64,000 nt of DNA from Lentzea cavernae (GCF_014653695.1 NZ_BNAR01000027.1:39093-103092); one strand, 5' to 3'; shown: positions 41,895-51,297, counted from the first letter of the stretch. Numbers and translations are program-made. The notes: a model not told the origin generated them from the letters alone.

Positions 41895-43325
41895 GTGGCG
41901 TCGACGGTTCCGTCAGTGCCCACCAAGCTCGTGGACGTCGAGGTGGCCACCACCTCGCGCCGTGGCGTTCCGGCGGTCGTGCTCGCGGCCACGGGACCGG
42001 CGCTGGGGCCGGGCGGCGACGGCATCGACGTCTCCGACCTGACCGGCAAGGCCGGTGAGGCGGTGCGGCACGACGAGGCCTGGACCCTCGGTGTCGGCAC
42101 CGGCACGGCCGCCGACTACCGCACCGCGGGCGCCTCGCTGGTGCGCGCGCTGAGCGGCGAGGACGCGCCGAAGACCGCCGACGTCCTGCTGACCCCGGAC
42201 TTCGACGCCGAGAAGGTGCGCGCGTTCGTGCTGGGCGCGGCGCTCGGCGGCTACCGCTTCAAGGTCACCGGCGAGGACGCCCCGAAGCGCGTCGGCTCGC
42301 TGCGGCTGATCACGGCGGACACCGGGTTCGAGGAGGTGCTGACGTCGGCCGCGCTGAAGGCCCACGCGCTCGCCACCGCCACCTCGCTGACCCGTGATCT
42401 CGCCAACACCCCGTCCAACGTCAAGGACCCGCGCTGGCTCGCCACGACCGCCGCGAAGCTCGCGGACAAGGTCGCCGGGCTGACGGCCACCGTGCGCGAC
42501 GAGAAGTGGCTGGCGCAGCAGGGCTTCGGCGGCGTGCTGGCCGTCGGAGGCGGCTCGGCCCGCCCGCCGCGGTTCCTGGAGATGACCTACGGCACCACCG
42601 GCCCGCACCTGGTGTTCGTCGGCAAGGGCATCACGTTCGACACGGGCGGCATCTCGGTGAAGCCCGCCGACGGCATGCACCTCATGCGCACCGACATGGC
42701 GGGCGGCGCCGCGGTGATCTCCGCGCTGCTGGCCGTGGCCCGGCGGCAGCTGCCGGTCAGGGTCACCGGGCTCGTGCCGTGCGCCGAGAACCACGTCTCG
42801 GGCTCGGCGTACCGGCCGGGCGACGTCGTGCGCCACTACGGCGGCGCGACGACCGAGGTCACGAACACCGACGCCGAGGGCCGCATGGTCCTGGCCGACG
42901 CGATGGCGTACGCGGTGAAGAACCTGGAGCCCGACCTCGTCGTCGACGTGGCGACGCTGACCGGTGCGATGAAGGTGTCGCTCGGCCTGCGCACGGGCGC
43001 GGTGTTCAGCGCGTCCGGCGAGATCGCGGCCGAGGTCGTCGCGGCGGGGGCGAACGTCGGCGAGAAGTGGTGGCGGATGCCGTTGCTCGAGGAGCACGCC
43101 TCCGCCGTCGCCAGCGAGATCGCGGACTACAAGCAGTGCCCGCCCGGCCCCGGCGGCATCACGGCGGCGCTGTTCCTGCAGAAGTTCGCGGGCGACGTGC
43201 CGTGGGCGCACCTCGACATCGCGGGTCCCGCACGGTCGGAGAAGGTCTACGACGAGGTCGTCGCGGGGGCTACCGGCTTCGGTGCCCGGACCCTGGTCGA
43301 GCTGGCTGAAGAATATTCGCGCTAG
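41895..43325 (+). CDS. pepA: leucyl aminopeptidase (M17)
   Basis: A 476-residue cytosolic di-metal aminopeptidase. The N-terminal domain (about 1-160) is divergent; the catalytic domain holds GKGITFDTGGISVKP, the Asp in MRTDMAGGAA, and the family signature NTDAEGRM, close to the usual NTDAEGRL. GTG 41895 has GGAGG 7 nt upstream. It hydrolyses N-terminal leucine and similar residues and, in some bacteria, also binds DNA. Followed by a large palindrome. Confidence 0.93.
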   Translation: MASTVPSVPTKLVDVEVATTSRRGVPAVVLAATGPALGPGGDGIDVSDLTGKAGEAVRHDEAWTLGVGTGTAADYRTAGASLVRALSGEDAPKTADVLLTPDFDAEKVRAFVLGAALGGYRFKVTGEDAPKRVGSLRLITADTGFEEVLTSAALKAHALATATSLTRDLANTPSNVKDPRWLATTAAKLADKVAGLTATVRDEKWLAQQGFGGVLAVGGGSARPPRFLEMTYGTTGPHLVFVGKGITFDTGGISVKPADGMHLMRTDMAGGAAVISALLAVARRQLPVRVTGLVPCAENHVSGSAYRPGDVVRHYGGATTEVTNTDAEGRMVLADAMAYAVKNLEPDLVVDVATLTGAMKVSLGLRTGAVFSASGEIAAEVVAAGANVGEKWWRMPLLEEHASAVASEIADYKQCPPGPGGITAALFLQKFAGDVPWAHLDIAGPARSEKVYDEVVAGATGFGARTLVELAEEYSR

Positions 43326-43329
43326 GGCG

Positions 43330-43481
43330 TGTGTCGAAGTCCGGTTCGATGAGAGCTGCGCTTGAGGTGGTTCCTGGTGGTGCGGCCGGAGGGCCCGCGT
43401 ACCGGTGTTGTACGTGGGCCCTCCGGCCGTGCCGCCAGGGGCCGCCTCGGGCCCGGCTATCGCGGATCGGACTTCGACACA
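43330..43481. repeat. nested palindrome after pepA
   Basis: Outer arms TGTGTCGAAGTCCG (43330-43343) and CGGACTTCGACACA (43468-43481) are perfect inverted repeats of 14 bp. Inside, CGGCCGGAGGGCCC and GGGCCCTCCGGCCG form a second perfect stem flanked by GCGTAC/GTACGT. The element starts 4 nt after the pepA stop. It could terminate transcription, form a small RNA or be a non-autonomous mobile palindrome. The remaining ~90 bp to the next gene hold nothing recognisable. Confidence 0.8.
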
Positions 43482-43569
43482 GGCCCCAGGTCCCTACTTA
43501 TGGCCATACGAGACGGCGGCGTTCCACGGCATGATGTGAGCTCCTTCACAACGCCGTAGAGGAGCTCTC

Positions 43570-45168
43570 GTGTTACTCCGCCTGGCTCTCGCCGTCTCGC
43601 TGGTCCTAGCGTCGTTGTCCCCCGCCACGGCCGCGACGCCCTGGTGGGAACCGGTGGCGCGGCCCGCGCCGGACTCGCAGATCAACGTGACGGGCGAGCC
43701 GTTCAAGGGCGTCGACGGCCAGGGCAGGGTGCGCGGGCTCGTCGACGCGCACAACCACCTCATGACCAACGAGGGCTTCGGCGGCAAGCTGATCTGCGGC
43801 AGGCCGTTCTCCGAGAAGGGCATCGCGGACGCGCTGAAGGACTGCCCCGAGCACCACCCGGCGGGTCTCGGCGCGATCTTCGAGGCGATCGTGACGGGCG
43901 ACCTCGACGGTCACGACCCGGTGGGCTGGCCGACGTTCAAGGACTGGCCGTCCTCCACCACGGTCTCGCACCAGCAGAACTACTACGCCTGGCTGGAACG
44001 GGCGTGGCGCGGCGGCCAGCGCGTGCTGGTCCAGGACCTGACGAGCAACGCCACGCTGTGCGTCATCCACCCGTTCAAGGACAAGCCCTGCGACGAGATG
44101 GCGTCGGTCCGGCTGCAGGCGCAGCGGACCTACGAGCTGCAGGCGTTCGTCGACAAGCAGTTCGGTGGCGCGGGCAAGGGCTGGTTCCGGATCGTCACGT
44201 CGTCCGAGCAGGCGCGGGACGTGATCACCCAGGGCAAGCTCGCGGTGGTGCTCGGCATCGAGACCTCCGAGCTCTTCGGCTGCCGGACGTTCCTCGACAT
44301 CCCGTTGTGCAGCAAGGCCGACATCGACCGCGGGCTCGACGAGGTCTACGCGCTCGGCGTGCGCAGCGCGTTCCTGTGCCACAAGTTCGACAACGCGCTG
44401 TGCGGTGTCCGGTTCGACTCGGGCACGCAGGGCGGCGTGATCAACGCGGGCCAGTTCCTGCGCACCGGCCAGTGGTGGCAGACCGAGGTGTGCAAGGGCC
44501 CGCAGCAGGACAACCCGATCGGCACCGTCGGCCCGAACGCGCTGATCCCCGCGGGTGTCGTCGCGCCGAAGTACGACCCGGCGAAGCGGTGCAACGTGCG
44601 CGGCCTGACCTCGCTCGGCGAGTACGCGGTGCAGGCCATGATGCGCCGGCACATGATGATCGAGGTCGACCACATGAGCGTGAAGGCCGCTGGTCGCACG
44701 CTCGACCTCGCGGCCCAGGCGCGCTACCCCGGCATCGTGTCCAGCCACAGCTGGATGGACGCCCAGTGGACCGAGGAGGTCTACCAGCTCGGCGGGTTCA
44801 TCGCGGGCTACGAGAACGACCCCGGCGGCTACGTCGCGCAGGCCGCCGCCGCGGAGCCGTTGCGCCGCAAGTACGACGTGGGCATCGGGTTCGGCTCCGA
44901 CTACAACGGCGTGGGCTCGCACCCGGCGCCGCAGACGGGCGTGACCTACCCGTTCCGCACCTACCCGGACGGCCCGCTGGTCGACCGGCAGCGCACCGGT
45001 GAGCGCGTCTGGGACATCAACGTCGACGGCGGCGCGCACATCGGCCTGCTGCCGGACTGGGTGGAACGTGTCCGCCAGCTCGGCGGTGACCAGCTCGTGC
45101 GGGACATGCTGAGCGGCGCCGAGTCGTACCTCCGCACGTGGTCGGGCACTCAGGCCTGGACGCCGTGA
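43570..45168 (+). CDS. secreted M19-like metal-dependent hydrolase
   Basis: A 532-residue exported protein. Signal peptide LLRLALAVSLVLASLSPATAA. Metal-binding motifs typical of amidohydrolase/M19 folds are visible: GLVDAHNHLM, VVLGIETSELF, MMIEVDHMSVKA, GIVSSHSW and GIGFGSDYNGVG, the last like the dipeptidase GSDFDG. A set of cysteines (CGR, DCPE, LCVI, PCDE, GCRT, LCSK, LCHK, LCGV, VCKG, RCNV) suggests disulfides. The substrate is unknown. AGGAG lies 6 nt before GTG. Confidence 0.75.
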   Translation: MLLRLALAVSLVLASLSPATAATPWWEPVARPAPDSQINVTGEPFKGVDGQGRVRGLVDAHNHLMTNEGFGGKLICGRPFSEKGIADALKDCPEHHPAGLGAIFEAIVTGDLDGHDPVGWPTFKDWPSSTTVSHQQNYYAWLERAWRGGQRVLVQDLTSNATLCVIHPFKDKPCDEMASVRLQAQRTYELQAFVDKQFGGAGKGWFRIVTSSEQARDVITQGKLAVVLGIETSELFGCRTFLDIPLCSKADIDRGLDEVYALGVRSAFLCHKFDNALCGVRFDSGTQGGVINAGQFLRTGQWWQTEVCKGPQQDNPIGTVGPNALIPAGVVAPKYDPAKRCNVRGLTSLGEYAVQAMMRRHMMIEVDHMSVKAAGRTLDLAAQARYPGIVSSHSWMDAQWTEEVYQLGGFIAGYENDPGGYVAQAAAAEPLRRKYDVGIGFGSDYNGVGSHPAPQTGVTYPFRTYPDGPLVDRQRTGERVWDINVDGGAHIGLLPDWVERVRQLGGDQLVRDMLSGAESYLRTWSGTQAWTP

Positions 45169-46043
45169 GTCCGGAACGCGTGCTCGCGGAAGGCCCGGAC
45201 GGCGGGCGGCAGCGGGTGGTCCCTCAACCACGCCAGCGCGAAGACGCGGGCCGAGCGCGGCGACAGCGGTAGCTCGCGCAGGCCTGGTGGCGGGGTGAAC
45301 TCGGCGTGCGTGAGGATCGCGACGCCGAGCCCGGCCGCCACCAGGCCGCGCACGGTCTCGATCTCCTGGCTCTCGAACGCGACGCGAGGGGTGAGACCGG
45401 CCTTCGCGAACAGGTCGTCGGTGATCTGCCTCAGGCCGTAGCCGTGCTCCAGCAGGATGAGGTCCTCGTCGACGAGGTCGGAGAGCCGGACGACCTCGCG
45501 CGAGGCCAGCGGGTGCGAGACCGGGGCGACGACGATCAGCGGTTGCTCGAAGATGACCACCGACTCGACCTCCGGCTCGTCCGGCGGCGGGGCGACCAGC
45601 GCGAGGTCGATCTCGCCCTGCAGCAGCTTGTCGACCACGGTGTAGCGGGCGTTCTGCACCAGCCCGAACCGCACCCGCGGGTGCTCGGCGCGGAACCCGC
45701 GGACGAGCTCGGGCACCACGGACCGGCCGAGCATGTGCAGGAAGCCCAGCACGACGCGGCCCTTCTCCGGGTCGAGCTCCTCCTCGACCTCGCGCAGACC
45801 GGGTTCGAGGGCGGCCAGCGACCGCGTCGCCGCTTCGGCCAGGAGACGGCCGGCGCGGGTGAGGCGGACCCGTCTGCCGCTCTTCGTGATGATCGGCGAG
45901 CCGAGCTGCTCCCCGAGCTCGGCGAGCCAGCGGCTGACGGTGGGCTGGGGCAGCCCGACGCGTTCGGCGGCACGGGTCACGTGCTCGTCGGCGGCAAGCG
46001 CTTTCAGCACTGCCAGTTTCGGGGCCAGCTCCAATTCGTCCAC
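45150..46043 (-). CDS. LysR-family transcriptional regulator
   Basis: A 297-residue LysR protein: N-terminal helix-turn-helix ADEHVTRAAERVGLPQPTVSRWLAELGEQLG, then the periplasmic-binding-like co-inducer domain (RVVLGFLHMLGRSVVPELVRGF...). GTG 46043 follows CAGAAT by 6 nt; ATG 46061 would add six residues. It is divergent from an MFS gene that is its likely target. Its stop overlaps the M19-like gene by 19 bp. Confidence 0.9.
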   Translation of the reverse strand: MDELELAPKLAVLKALAADEHVTRAAERVGLPQPTVSRWLAELGEQLGSPIITKSGRRVRLTRAGRLLAEAATRSLAALEPGLREVEEELDPEKGRVVLGFLHMLGRSVVPELVRGFRAEHPRVRFGLVQNARYTVVDKLLQGEIDLALVAPPPDEPEVESVVIFEQPLIVVAPVSHPLASREVVRLSDLVDEDLILLEHGYGLRQITDDLFAKAGLTPRVAFESQEIETVRGLVAAGLGVAILTHAEFTPPPGLRELPLSPRSARVFALAWLRDHPLPPAVRAFREHAFRTHGVQA

Positions 46044-46064
46044 GGATCGATTCTGGCGCATTTC

Positions 46065-46088
46065 CGTATTGGACGTATGGCTTAGCGT
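46065..46088. promoter_or_regulatory. divergent LysR/MFS promoter region
   Basis: CGTAT occurs twice (46065-46069 and 46074-46078) as a 9-bp-period direct repeat, followed by TAGCGT (46083-46088), a -10 7 nt before the MFS GTG. The repeat is a plausible LysR contact; no clean T-N11-A palindrome is seen. Confidence 0.4.
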
Positions 46089-46095
46089 CAGACGT

Positions 46096-47340
46096 GTGAA
46101 CAGGTTGACCGCGTCCATCGCCGCTTCGGGGTTCGCGTGCTTCGCGCTGCTGTACACCCCGCAGCCGGTCATGCCGCAGATCGCCGCCGAGTACGGGCTC
46201 GGGCCGGGCAGCGCGTCGCTCGCCCTGTCCGCGGCGACGCTCGCGCTCGCGGTGGTGGTCGTGCCGATCGGGATGCTGTCCGAACGGGTCGGGCGCCGTC
46301 CGGTGATCGTGGTCAGCGTGCTGGTGGCGGCCCTGCTCGGGCTCGTGCTGCCGCTCGCGCCGAACTACGAGGTGTTCCTCGCCCTGCGGGTGCTGCAGGG
46401 CGTCGCCGCGGCCGGGGTGCCCGCCGCGTCCATGGCCTACCTCGCGGACGAGCTCTCCAAGAAGAACCTCGGCGCCGCGATGGGCGCGATGATCGCCGGC
46501 AACAGCCTCGGCGGCATGTCCGGGCGCCTGATCACCGGCATGACCTCCGACTGGCTGGGCTGGCGCGGCTCCGTGCTGCTCGCCGGCGTGTTCGGGCTGG
46601 TCGCGGCCCTGGTCGTGGTGTTCTTCCTGCCGAAGGCGCAGGCCCGGCCGACACGGGCGCCCGCCGGCATGAAGGCGGCTTTGAAAGACCCGGTGCTGCT
46701 CGCGTTGTACGTGGTCGCCGTGCTGCTCGTGGGCACGTTCATCTCGTTCTACAACGTCGCGGGCTTCCAGCTGTCCGGCCCGGCGTGGCTCGAGACGCTG
46801 GTGTTCCTCTTCTACGGCTTCGGCAGCACCTCGGCGGCGTTCGCGGGCAGGCTGGCCGACCGGTACGGCCGCGGCCGCGTGCTGTTGCTGTGCATCGGCG
46901 TGGTCGCGGTGGGCGCGCTGGCGAGCCTGCTGTGGGTGCCGCTGGGTCTGGCGATCGTCACCGCCGGGTTCTTCGCCTCGCACACCACGGCGAGCGGCTG
47001 GGTGGCCGCGCGTGCCCCCGCGCACGCCCGCGGCCAGGCCTCCGGGCTCTACCTCGCCGGGTTCTACGTGGGCAGCAGCATCGGCGGGACGTCCGGCGCC
47101 ACCGCGTACGAGGAGTGGGGCTGGACCGGGCTGGTGCTCGTGATCCTCGGCTGGCTGGCTCTCGCCGCGATGCTCGCTCAGAACTCCAGGGCGAGGGTGA
47201 CGCGCGAGTCGACCGGGGAGATGGCGGTCCTGCCGAGCCTCGGCAGGTCCAGCGAGCCCTCGACCATGCCGACCGAGACCGAGCGGGTGTCCGCCGGGAC
47301 CTCGACCACGACCGCGAAGGGCAGCGGCCCGCCGTCGTAG
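46096..47340 (+). CDS. MFS transporter, YnfM-like
   Basis: A 414-residue major-facilitator protein with 12 membrane segments. The start FACFALLYTPQPVMPQIAAEYGL and the loop GMLSERVGRRPVI are typical of the YnfM/inner-membrane branch; a second GRLADRYGRGRVL loop opens the C-half. After the last helix (~residue 360) a polar tail of about 54 residues is read through the antisense lipoprotein gene (163-bp overlap), with no earlier in-frame stop. Substrate unknown. Confidence 0.87.
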   Translation: MNRLTASIAASGFACFALLYTPQPVMPQIAAEYGLGPGSASLALSAATLALAVVVVPIGMLSERVGRRPVIVVSVLVAALLGLVLPLAPNYEVFLALRVLQGVAAAGVPAASMAYLADELSKKNLGAAMGAMIAGNSLGGMSGRLITGMTSDWLGWRGSVLLAGVFGLVAALVVVFFLPKAQARPTRAPAGMKAALKDPVLLALYVVAVLLVGTFISFYNVAGFQLSGPAWLETLVFLFYGFGSTSAAFAGRLADRYGRGRVLLLCIGVVAVGALASLLWVPLGLAIVTAGFFASHTTASGWVAARAPAHARGQASGLYLAGFYVGSSIGGTSGATAYEEWGWTGLVLVILGWLALAAMLAQNSRARVTRESTGEMAVLPSLGRSSEPSTMPTETERVSAGTSTTTAKGSGPPS

Positions 47341-48599
47341 CGGGCGCCGACCTGCTTGGCGGCCGACCCGTCCGGCAGCGTGACGGTGATCAGGTCCTTG
47401 GTCAGCAGGCCGCCCGCGGTGTCGGGCAGGTTGCCGGCCGCCTCGACCCGCACCTCGAGCAACGCCTTGTCGGGCGCGGAGATCGTGGCCACGTCGTACT
47501 GGCTCTCGCCGAGCTTGACCGGGCGCTGGCGGCCGATGCGGACGCCGGTGACCTTCATGCCGAGCTCGCGGTCGCCGAAGCGGATCTTCTGCGTCTGCTC
47601 CTTGAACTGGGCGGGGGAGGCGGCGCGCTGCAGCACGTGCGGCGGGGAGTCGGTGCGCTTGCCGGACGGGACCTCGGCGCGCTGCTCCAGCGACTTGGCG
47701 CCGAGCGTGCCGAGCGCGAGGTGCTCGGCGCCCTCCTGCGGGTCGGGCACGGTGTAGACGACGAAGACCGAGCCGTTGGCCGGCAGCCGGTCGGCGGGCA
47801 GGACCTGGCGCTTGCCGGGCACCTCGAGCGCGAGCTCCGAGGGCTGCGGGGCGAACCCCTGCCAGTTCGTGCGGTGGAACCCGCTGTCGGTCTCGTTGAG
47901 CTTCTCGACCTTCATCCTGATCACGCGCAGCCGCGACCCGGACTCCGCGCGCAGCGTGCCCTCGGAGGTGAACCAGATGTCCGGGTTCGCCCAGCCGGTG
48001 ACGGCGGTGCCGAGCAGGTCGTCGCGCAGCTTGATGTCGGCGTCGCCGAGGCCCAGGTCGAGGTTGGAGCGCTTGCCGTCGTCGGGCAGCACGGCGAGGA
48101 AGTCGCGCCCGGCCGTCGTGTCCTGCTGCTTGGACGGGTCGTACTCCTTGCCGTCGGTGCGCACGAGCATCCCGCTCGGGGTGCTGCGGTTGCCCTTCTC
48201 CGGCACCTGGGGCGACTGCACCTCGTAACGGATCTCGTCATCCGTCTTGGTGACTTCCTTGAGCGGCACGGGCACCCAGTCGGTGCCCGCGCCGGTGCCG
48301 GGGACCTGGACCGGTCCGCACCACAGCCGCTTGTCGACCTCGGACTCGACGCCCGTCTTCGCGAACCAGCAGCTGACCGCGGCGGCGCCCGCCCGTGCCA
48401 CGTAGCCGTACTCGAGCGTGTAGGCGACCTGCGCCTCGGCGTTCGCCTGCAGGTCAGAGGCGTCGGAGAGTTTCTTGCCGTCCACCGTGAGCTGGACCGC
48501 GCTCGGCTGGCCGGCGGGGGCTGAGGTGGCACATCCGGTCACTGCCAGGAGGACCGCCAGACCCAGCACCGCACAACGCACAGTCCTCGCGCCCCTCAC
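47178..48599 (-). CDS. large hypothetical lipoprotein
   Basis: A 473-residue exported lipoprotein: signal peptide with lipobox VTGC (Cys23). The remainder is beta-rich, with repeated strand-turn patterns and two cysteines (SCWF, LWCG). No family recognised. A late segment GPLPFAVVVEVPADTRSVSVGMVEGSL resembles beta-sandwich ends. GTG 48599. Its 3' 163 bp overlap the convergent MFS gene, so at least one protein terminus is unusual. Confidence 0.75.
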   Translation of the reverse strand: MRGARTVRCAVLGLAVLLAVTGCATSAPAGQPSAVQLTVDGKKLSDASDLQANAEAQVAYTLEYGYVARAGAAAVSCWFAKTGVESEVDKRLWCGPVQVPGTGAGTDWVPVPLKEVTKTDDEIRYEVQSPQVPEKGNRSTPSGMLVRTDGKEYDPSKQQDTTAGRDFLAVLPDDGKRSNLDLGLGDADIKLRDDLLGTAVTGWANPDIWFTSEGTLRAESGSRLRVIRMKVEKLNETDSGFHRTNWQGFAPQPSELALEVPGKRQVLPADRLPANGSVFVVYTVPDPQEGAEHLALGTLGAKSLEQRAEVPSGKRTDSPPHVLQRAASPAQFKEQTQKIRFGDRELGMKVTGVRIGRQRPVKLGESQYDVATISAPDKALLEVRVEAAGNLPDTAGGLLTKDLITVTLPDGSAAKQVGARYDGGPLPFAVVVEVPADTRSVSVGMVEGSLDLPRLGRTAISPVDSRVTLALEF

Positions 48600-48672
48600 C
48601 AGTTGAAGTCATAACATCACTACTGGTTAAAGGCGGTCGTCACTCCTACGGGTTGCCCCGGCCGAGTGTGGC

Positions 48673-49824
48673 TCAAATCACACTGCGGTAGACCTCGACC
48701 GTCTGCTCGGCCATCGCGGACCAGGAGAACTCCTGCTCGGCCCGTGTGCGCCCGGCGGCGCCGAAGCGCTTCGCGCGCTCGGGGTCTGTGATCAATTCGT
48801 TGATCGATTCCGCGAGCTGGTGCCGATATGTCGACAAATCCTGCTCGTCGTAGTGGACGAGGAGGCCCGTTTCGCCGTGCACGACGACCTCGGGGATGCC
48901 GCCGACGTCACTCGCGACGACCGCCGTGCCGCACGCCATCGCCTCCAGGTTCACGATGCCCAGCGGCTCGTAGACCGACGGGCACACGAACACCGTCGCG
49001 TGGCTCAGGATCTGCCGCACCTCGGCCGGTTGCAGCATCTTCTGGATCCAGAAAACCCCAGGTCGCGACTGGGAGAGCTCGCTGACCGCCTGCCGGGTCT
49101 CCTCGGCGATCTCCGGCGTGTCCGGAGCCCCCGCGCACAGCACGACCTGCGCTTCCGGGTCGATGTGGTGCGCGGCCGCGACGAGGTGGCCGACGCCCTT
49201 CTGCCGGGTGATCCGCCCCACGAACGCCACGATCGGCTTCGCGGGATCGATCCCGCGCGACGTGAGGGCGTCCGACTCGGTGACGGGGTGGTAGGCGTTG
49301 CTGTCGATGCCGTTGCGCACGACGTGGACCTTCGCCGGGTCCAGCGCGGGGTAGGCGTCGAGCACGTCGGTCCGCATGCCCTCGCTCACGGCGATGACCG
49401 CGTCTGCGTGTTCGTAGGCCGTGCGCTCGGCCCAGGACGAGATCCGGTACCCGCCACCGAGCTGCTCGGCCTTCCACGGCCGGCGCGGCTCCAGCGAGTG
49501 CGCCGTGACCACGTGGGGGATGCCGTGGAGGAGTTTGCCCAGGTGACCGCCCATGTTGGCGTACCAGGTGTGCGAGTGCACGAGGCCCGCCGCGGAGATG
49601 GCGCTCGCCATCTCGAGGTCCACCGCGAGGGTGGTCAGAGCCGCGTTCGCCTGCTCCAGGCTGTGCGGCGGGTTGTGGGCCGTGGCGTCCGATCTCGGCG
49701 CACCGAAGCAGTGCACGTCGACGTCCACGAGTTTGCGGAGATGGGGCACGAGGAAACCCACGTGCACACCTGCCCCACCGTAGACCTCTGGCGGATACTC
49801 CCTTGTCAACAGCGCAACTCGCAC
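48673..49824 (-). CDS. glgA: glycogen synthase / maltose-1-phosphate synthase (GT4)
   Basis: A 383-residue GT4 glycosyltransferase: N-domain LTREYPPEVYGGAGVHVGFL, then VGRITRQKGVGHLV and the nucleotide-sugar motif PSVYEPLGIVNLEAMACGTAVVAS. The length and form match mycobacterial GlgA/GlgM, which makes maltose-1-phosphate from ADP-glucose. GTG 49824 follows TACGGT (minus strand, 49836-49831) by 6 nt, leaderless. It is divergent from glgC, which supplies ADP-glucose. Confidence 0.92.
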   Translation of the reverse strand: MRVALLTREYPPEVYGGAGVHVGFLVPHLRKLVDVDVHCFGAPRSDATAHNPPHSLEQANAALTTLAVDLEMASAISAAGLVHSHTWYANMGGHLGKLLHGIPHVVTAHSLEPRRPWKAEQLGGGYRISSWAERTAYEHADAVIAVSEGMRTDVLDAYPALDPAKVHVVRNGIDSNAYHPVTESDALTSRGIDPAKPIVAFVGRITRQKGVGHLVAAAHHIDPEAQVVLCAGAPDTPEIAEETRQAVSELSQSRPGVFWIQKMLQPAEVRQILSHATVFVCPSVYEPLGIVNLEAMACGTAVVASDVGGIPEVVVHGETGLLVHYDEQDLSTYRHQLAESINELITDPERAKRFGAAGRTRAEQEFSWSAMAEQTVEVYRSVI

Positions 49825-49830
49825 CCACCC

Positions 49831-49904
49831 ACCGTAGATCACAGATGTACTTGTTGGGACGAACCGGTTTGCGTCTGGTTCGAGAACGATCGCACGGATA
49901 GGGT
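49831..49904. promoter_or_regulatory. divergent leaderless promoters of glgA and glgC
   Basis: Minus-strand TACGGT (49836-49831), 6 nt before the glgA GTG, and plus-strand TAGGGT (49899-49904), 8 nt before the glgC GTG, place both transcription starts at the start codons, about 90 bp apart. GAACCGGTTTGC with GGTTCGAGAAC nearby could hold a shared operator. Confidence 0.6.
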
Positions 49905-49912
49905 CACATACC

Positions 49913-51127
49913 GTGAAGGGGCAGCCGCACGTTCTCGGAATTGTGCTTGCCGGTGGTGAAGGCAAGCGCCTCTGGCCACTGACGGCCGACCGCGCGAAAC
50001 CGGCTGTGCCCTTCGGGGGCAACTACAGGCTGGTCGACTTCGTGCTGTCGAACCTGGTCAACGCTGGGCTCGCGAAGCTCTGCGTCCTGACGCAGTACAA
50101 GTCGCACTCACTGGACCGCCACATCTCGACCACGTGGCGCCTGTCCAATGTGCTCGGTCAGTACGTGACCCCGGTCCCGGCGCAGCAGCGCCTGGGTCCG
50201 CGCTGGTACACGGGCTCGGCCGACGCGATCTTCCAGTCCTTGAACCTCGTCCACGACGAGAAACCGGACCACGTGGTCATCTTCGGAGCCGACCACGTGT
50301 ACCGGATGGACCCGGGCCAGATGATCTCGCAGCACGTCGAGTCGGGCGCGGCCGTGACCGTCGCCGGCATCCGCGTGCCGCGCAACGAGGCGAAGGCCTT
50401 CGGGTGCATCGACAGCGATGCCTCCGGGAAGATCACCCGGTTCCTGGAGAAGCCGTCCGAGCCGCCGCACGTGCCGGACGACCCGGATGTCACTTTCGCT
50501 TCGATGGGCAACTACATCTTCACCACCGAGGCGCTGCTGGACGCGCTTCGCGGGGACGCGTTGAACCCCGACTCGGACCACGACATGGGTGGCGACATCA
50601 TCCCCATGCTGGTGGACCGGGGTAAGGCGCACGTCTACGACTTCCAGGACAACCAGGTTCCCGGCGCCACCGACCGAGATCGTGGGTACTGGCGGGACGT
50701 GGGGACGATCGACGCGTACTACGACGCGCACATGGATCTTGTTTCGGTCCATCCGATCTTCAACCTGTACAACCAGTTGTGGCCTATTCGGACTGCCACG
50801 CCTCCGTTGCCTCCGGCCAAGTTCATCGCTGGAGGGTCTGCTGAGGACTCGATGGTGGGGCCTGGGTCGATCATCTCCGGGAAGATCCACGGGTCTGTGA
50901 TCTCTTCCGACGTGACCGTTGAGGTCGGGTCGGTGGTTCAGGGGTCTGTGTTGTTGCCTGGGGTTCGGATCGGTAAGGGTGCTGTGGTTCGGCGGGCCAT
51001 TTTGGACAAGAACGTGGTTGTGCCTGATGGGGCGTTGATCGGGGTGGATGCTCCTATGGATCGGGAGCGGTACACCGTGTCTGCTTCCGGGGTGACGGTG
51101 TTGGGGAAGGGTGTTCGGGCTTACTGA
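49913..51127 (+). CDS. glgC: glucose-1-phosphate adenylyltransferase
   Basis: A 404-residue ADP-glucose pyrophosphorylase. VLAGGEGKRLWPLT is the nucleotide loop, FGGNYRLVDFVLSN and GTADAI-like TGSADAIFQSLN bind sugar and activator, FLEKP and YWRDVGT complete the site, and hexapeptide strands form the C-terminal beta-helix. It makes ADP-glucose for GlgA. From about 50735 the codons shift to T-rich forms (GTT, GGG, TTG), unlike the first half and neighbours. Confidence 0.94.
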   Translation: MKGQPHVLGIVLAGGEGKRLWPLTADRAKPAVPFGGNYRLVDFVLSNLVNAGLAKLCVLTQYKSHSLDRHISTTWRLSNVLGQYVTPVPAQQRLGPRWYTGSADAIFQSLNLVHDEKPDHVVIFGADHVYRMDPGQMISQHVESGAAVTVAGIRVPRNEAKAFGCIDSDASGKITRFLEKPSEPPHVPDDPDVTFASMGNYIFTTEALLDALRGDALNPDSDHDMGGDIIPMLVDRGKAHVYDFQDNQVPGATDRDRGYWRDVGTIDAYYDAHMDLVSVHPIFNLYNQLWPIRTATPPLPPAKFIAGGSAEDSMVGPGSIISGKIHGSVISSDVTVEVGSVVQGSVLLPGVRIGKGAVVRRAILDKNVVVPDGALIGVDAPMDRERYTVSASGVTVLGKGVRAY

Positions 51128-51187
51128 TTCGGCCGCTTGGGTTGGTGGGTTGGGTTGCGTGCGGCCTGGTTTGTTGTGTGCTTCCCC

Positions 51188-51210
51188 TGGGGCTCTGCCC
51201 CAGACCCCGG
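51188..51210. repeat. REP-like TGGGGCTCTGCCCCA palindrome
   Basis: TGGGGCTCTGCCCCA followed by GACCCCGG is a short hairpin like the GGGGC(N)3-GCCCC elements I have seen scattered between genes in many actinomycete genomes. It lies 61 nt after glgC and could act as a terminator. Confidence 0.55.
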
Positions 51211-51297
51211 CAATCTGAGATGGGGGCCTGCGCCGTTCGTGGGTTGATGGCACGCCTGTTGCGTTGGGCGGCTGCGCGTTGCTTAGTCGGGTGCGTT

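Noticed and set aside
43606..47025. A 1139-codon minus-strand open frame
   Set aside because: It shadows the M19-like gene and crosses the LysR gene in another frame; its composition is artefactual and it has no start signal.
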